From NCBI GenBank assembly GCA_947460445.1, contig CANHHS010000105.1, positions 1-5,215 of the forward strand: DNA of 5,215 nt. The letters run 5' to 3'. A program made the position numbers and the translations under genes. This document shows, piece by piece, positions 4,493 to 5,215 of this stretch. The notes under the pieces are model-generated. The model did no database searches. It was not told the origin of the DNA and saw nothing but the letters and a program-made list of their open reading frames with translations. The number at the start of each line of letters is the position of its first letter. Positions within the stretch are counted from its first letter, which is position 1. The DNA is from Opitutia bacterium. Its GTDB lineage: Bacteria; Verrucomicrobiota; Verrucomicrobiia; Opitutales; UBA953.

Positions 4493-5215
4493 TTATGCCT
4501 TGAAGCCGCTGGGATGGCCTAGGTGCCATTTTACAGCCGAGGCGACGATACTGTCCGTCGATGTATGTACCGGTTTCCAGCCAAGCTCCTTTTGAGCTTT
4601 GGTGGCATCTGCATAAAGTGCGGGAGGGTCGCCAGCGCGGCGTGGGGCAATGGTGTGTGGGACGGCTTTGCCTGTCGCACGTTCCACTGCACCAAGGATT
4701 TCGCGGACGGATGTCGGCTTGCCGGTACCAAGATTGTAGAAGAGCTGGGTGCCGGGTTCATTTAATTTATCAAAAGCGGCGATGTGGGCACGTGAGAGAT
4801 CGTCGACGTGAATGTAGTCGCGTAGACACGTGCCATCAGGTGTCGGGTAATCGTCGCCAAAGACTTGCAGGGCGGGTCCGCGTCCCAGTGCCGCCGCAAT
4901 CGCTAAAGGAATAAGGTGGGTCTCCGGACTATGGTCTTCGCCAATGGTGGCGTCATCTGCTGCACCTGAAGCATTGAAGTAACGGAAAGCTGCGAAACTC
5001 AACCCATGTGCGACCGCCAGTGACTTCAGTAGGTTCTCAACGTCGAGCTTGGTTTGTCCGTAGGGGTTGATGGGATGTTGTGGAAGGTCTTCGGTCATTG
5101 GCATCCGTTCGGGAATGCCGTAGGTTGCGCACGTTGACGAGAAGACGAACTTCAGTACTTTCTCAGCTAGCATAGCTTCGAGAAGTCGCAGGGTGGCTAC
5201 GAAGTTGTTTTGATA
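4493..5215 (-). CDS. galE: UDP-glucose 4-epimerase, C-terminal part (5' end outside window)
   Basis: GalE is a cytosolic NAD-dependent short-chain dehydrogenase/reductase that interconverts UDP-glucose and UDP-galactose. It supplies galactosyl units for surface polysaccharides and allows galactose use by the Leloir pathway. The frame stays open to the window end, so the ATG at 5171-5173 is internal; 240 residues are visible and the N-terminal GxxGxxG half is missing. Numbered from the first visible residue, NNFVATLRLLEAM (3-15) matches the NN(V)xGTLxLLxAM helix of GalE. FSSTCATYG (25-33) carries the catalytic Ser/Thr position, here Thr28. YGQTK (52-56) holds the Tyr-x3-Lys pair. FRYFNASGA (with D/E-rich region after), GTCLRDYIHVDDL and FYNLGTGKPTSV follow, and the protein ends with the usual ELGWKP segment and a short tail. 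It stops at TAA 4493-4495, facing the tRNA gene. The annotation is secure within the GalE family, though substrate range (for example UDP-GlcNAc) cannot be judged. Confidence 0.95.
   Translation of the reverse strand, partial: YQNNFVATLRLLEAMLAEKVLKFVFSSTCATYGIPERMPMTEDLPQHPINPYGQTKLDVENLLKSLAVAHGLSFAAFRYFNASGAADDATIGEDHSPETHLIPLAIAAALGRGPALQVFGDDYPTPDGTCLRDYIHVDDLSRAHIAAFDKLNEPGTQLFYNLGTGKPTSVREILGAVERATGKAVPHTIAPRRAGDPPALYADATKAQKELGWKPVHTSTDSIVASAVKWHLGHPSGFKA

Noticed and set aside
5171..5173. ATG as the galE start
   Set aside because: Conserved GalE residues continue upstream of it to the window end; it is an internal Met.
1..5215. CRISPR array, insertion sequence, toxin-antitoxin or defence system
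   Set aside because: No spaced direct repeats, transposase motifs or small paired genes were found; nearly all sequence is explained by housekeeping genes.

Overview
The window looks like ordinary chromosomal backbone of a Gram-negative-type bacterium. Six protein genes (two cut by the window edges) and one tRNA gene fill it densely. The best lineage guess is Verrucomicrobiota, perhaps Opitutae-like. This rests on the style of the exported DUF1080/3-keto-disaccharide hydrolase-type protein, the general divergence of AccA, MnmA and UbiE from proteobacterial versions, and the near absence of Shine-Dalgarno sequences. It is an inference from family resemblance, not a proven placement. Base composition is moderately GC-rich and even throughout, with no sign of a recently acquired island.

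Layout from left to right. The 3' part of accA (+) enters from the left edge and overlaps tail-to-tail by 40 bp with kamA (-), a radical-SAM lysine 2,3-aminomutase. Fifty bp upstream of kamA on the same strand lies a secreted DUF1080 protein (-). A 100-bp intergenic region rich in nested inverted repeats separates this gene from the divergent mnmA (+). mnmA overlaps ubiE/menG (+) by ATGA, so the two are probably translationally coupled. After a 55-bp gap comes tRNA-Arg(ACG) (+) with an encoded CCA. A 16-bp-stem hairpin follows and separates it from the convergent galE (-), whose 5' end runs off the right edge.

Functions are mostly housekeeping: fatty acid synthesis (AccA), 2-thiolation of wobble uridine in tRNA (MnmA), quinone methylation (UbiE/MenG), arginine decoding, and UDP-galactose/UDP-glucose interconversion (GalE). 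The less routine genes are kamA, which makes beta-lysine or modifies a related substrate, and the exported DUF1080 protein, probably a sugar-processing or glycan-binding protein. No defence system, mobile element, CRISPR array or clearly new system is visible. The most interesting details are the apparent loss of the structural zinc site in the KamA homologue, the nested palindromes between the divergent promoters, and a near-perfect palindrome that straddles the tRNA 5' end.
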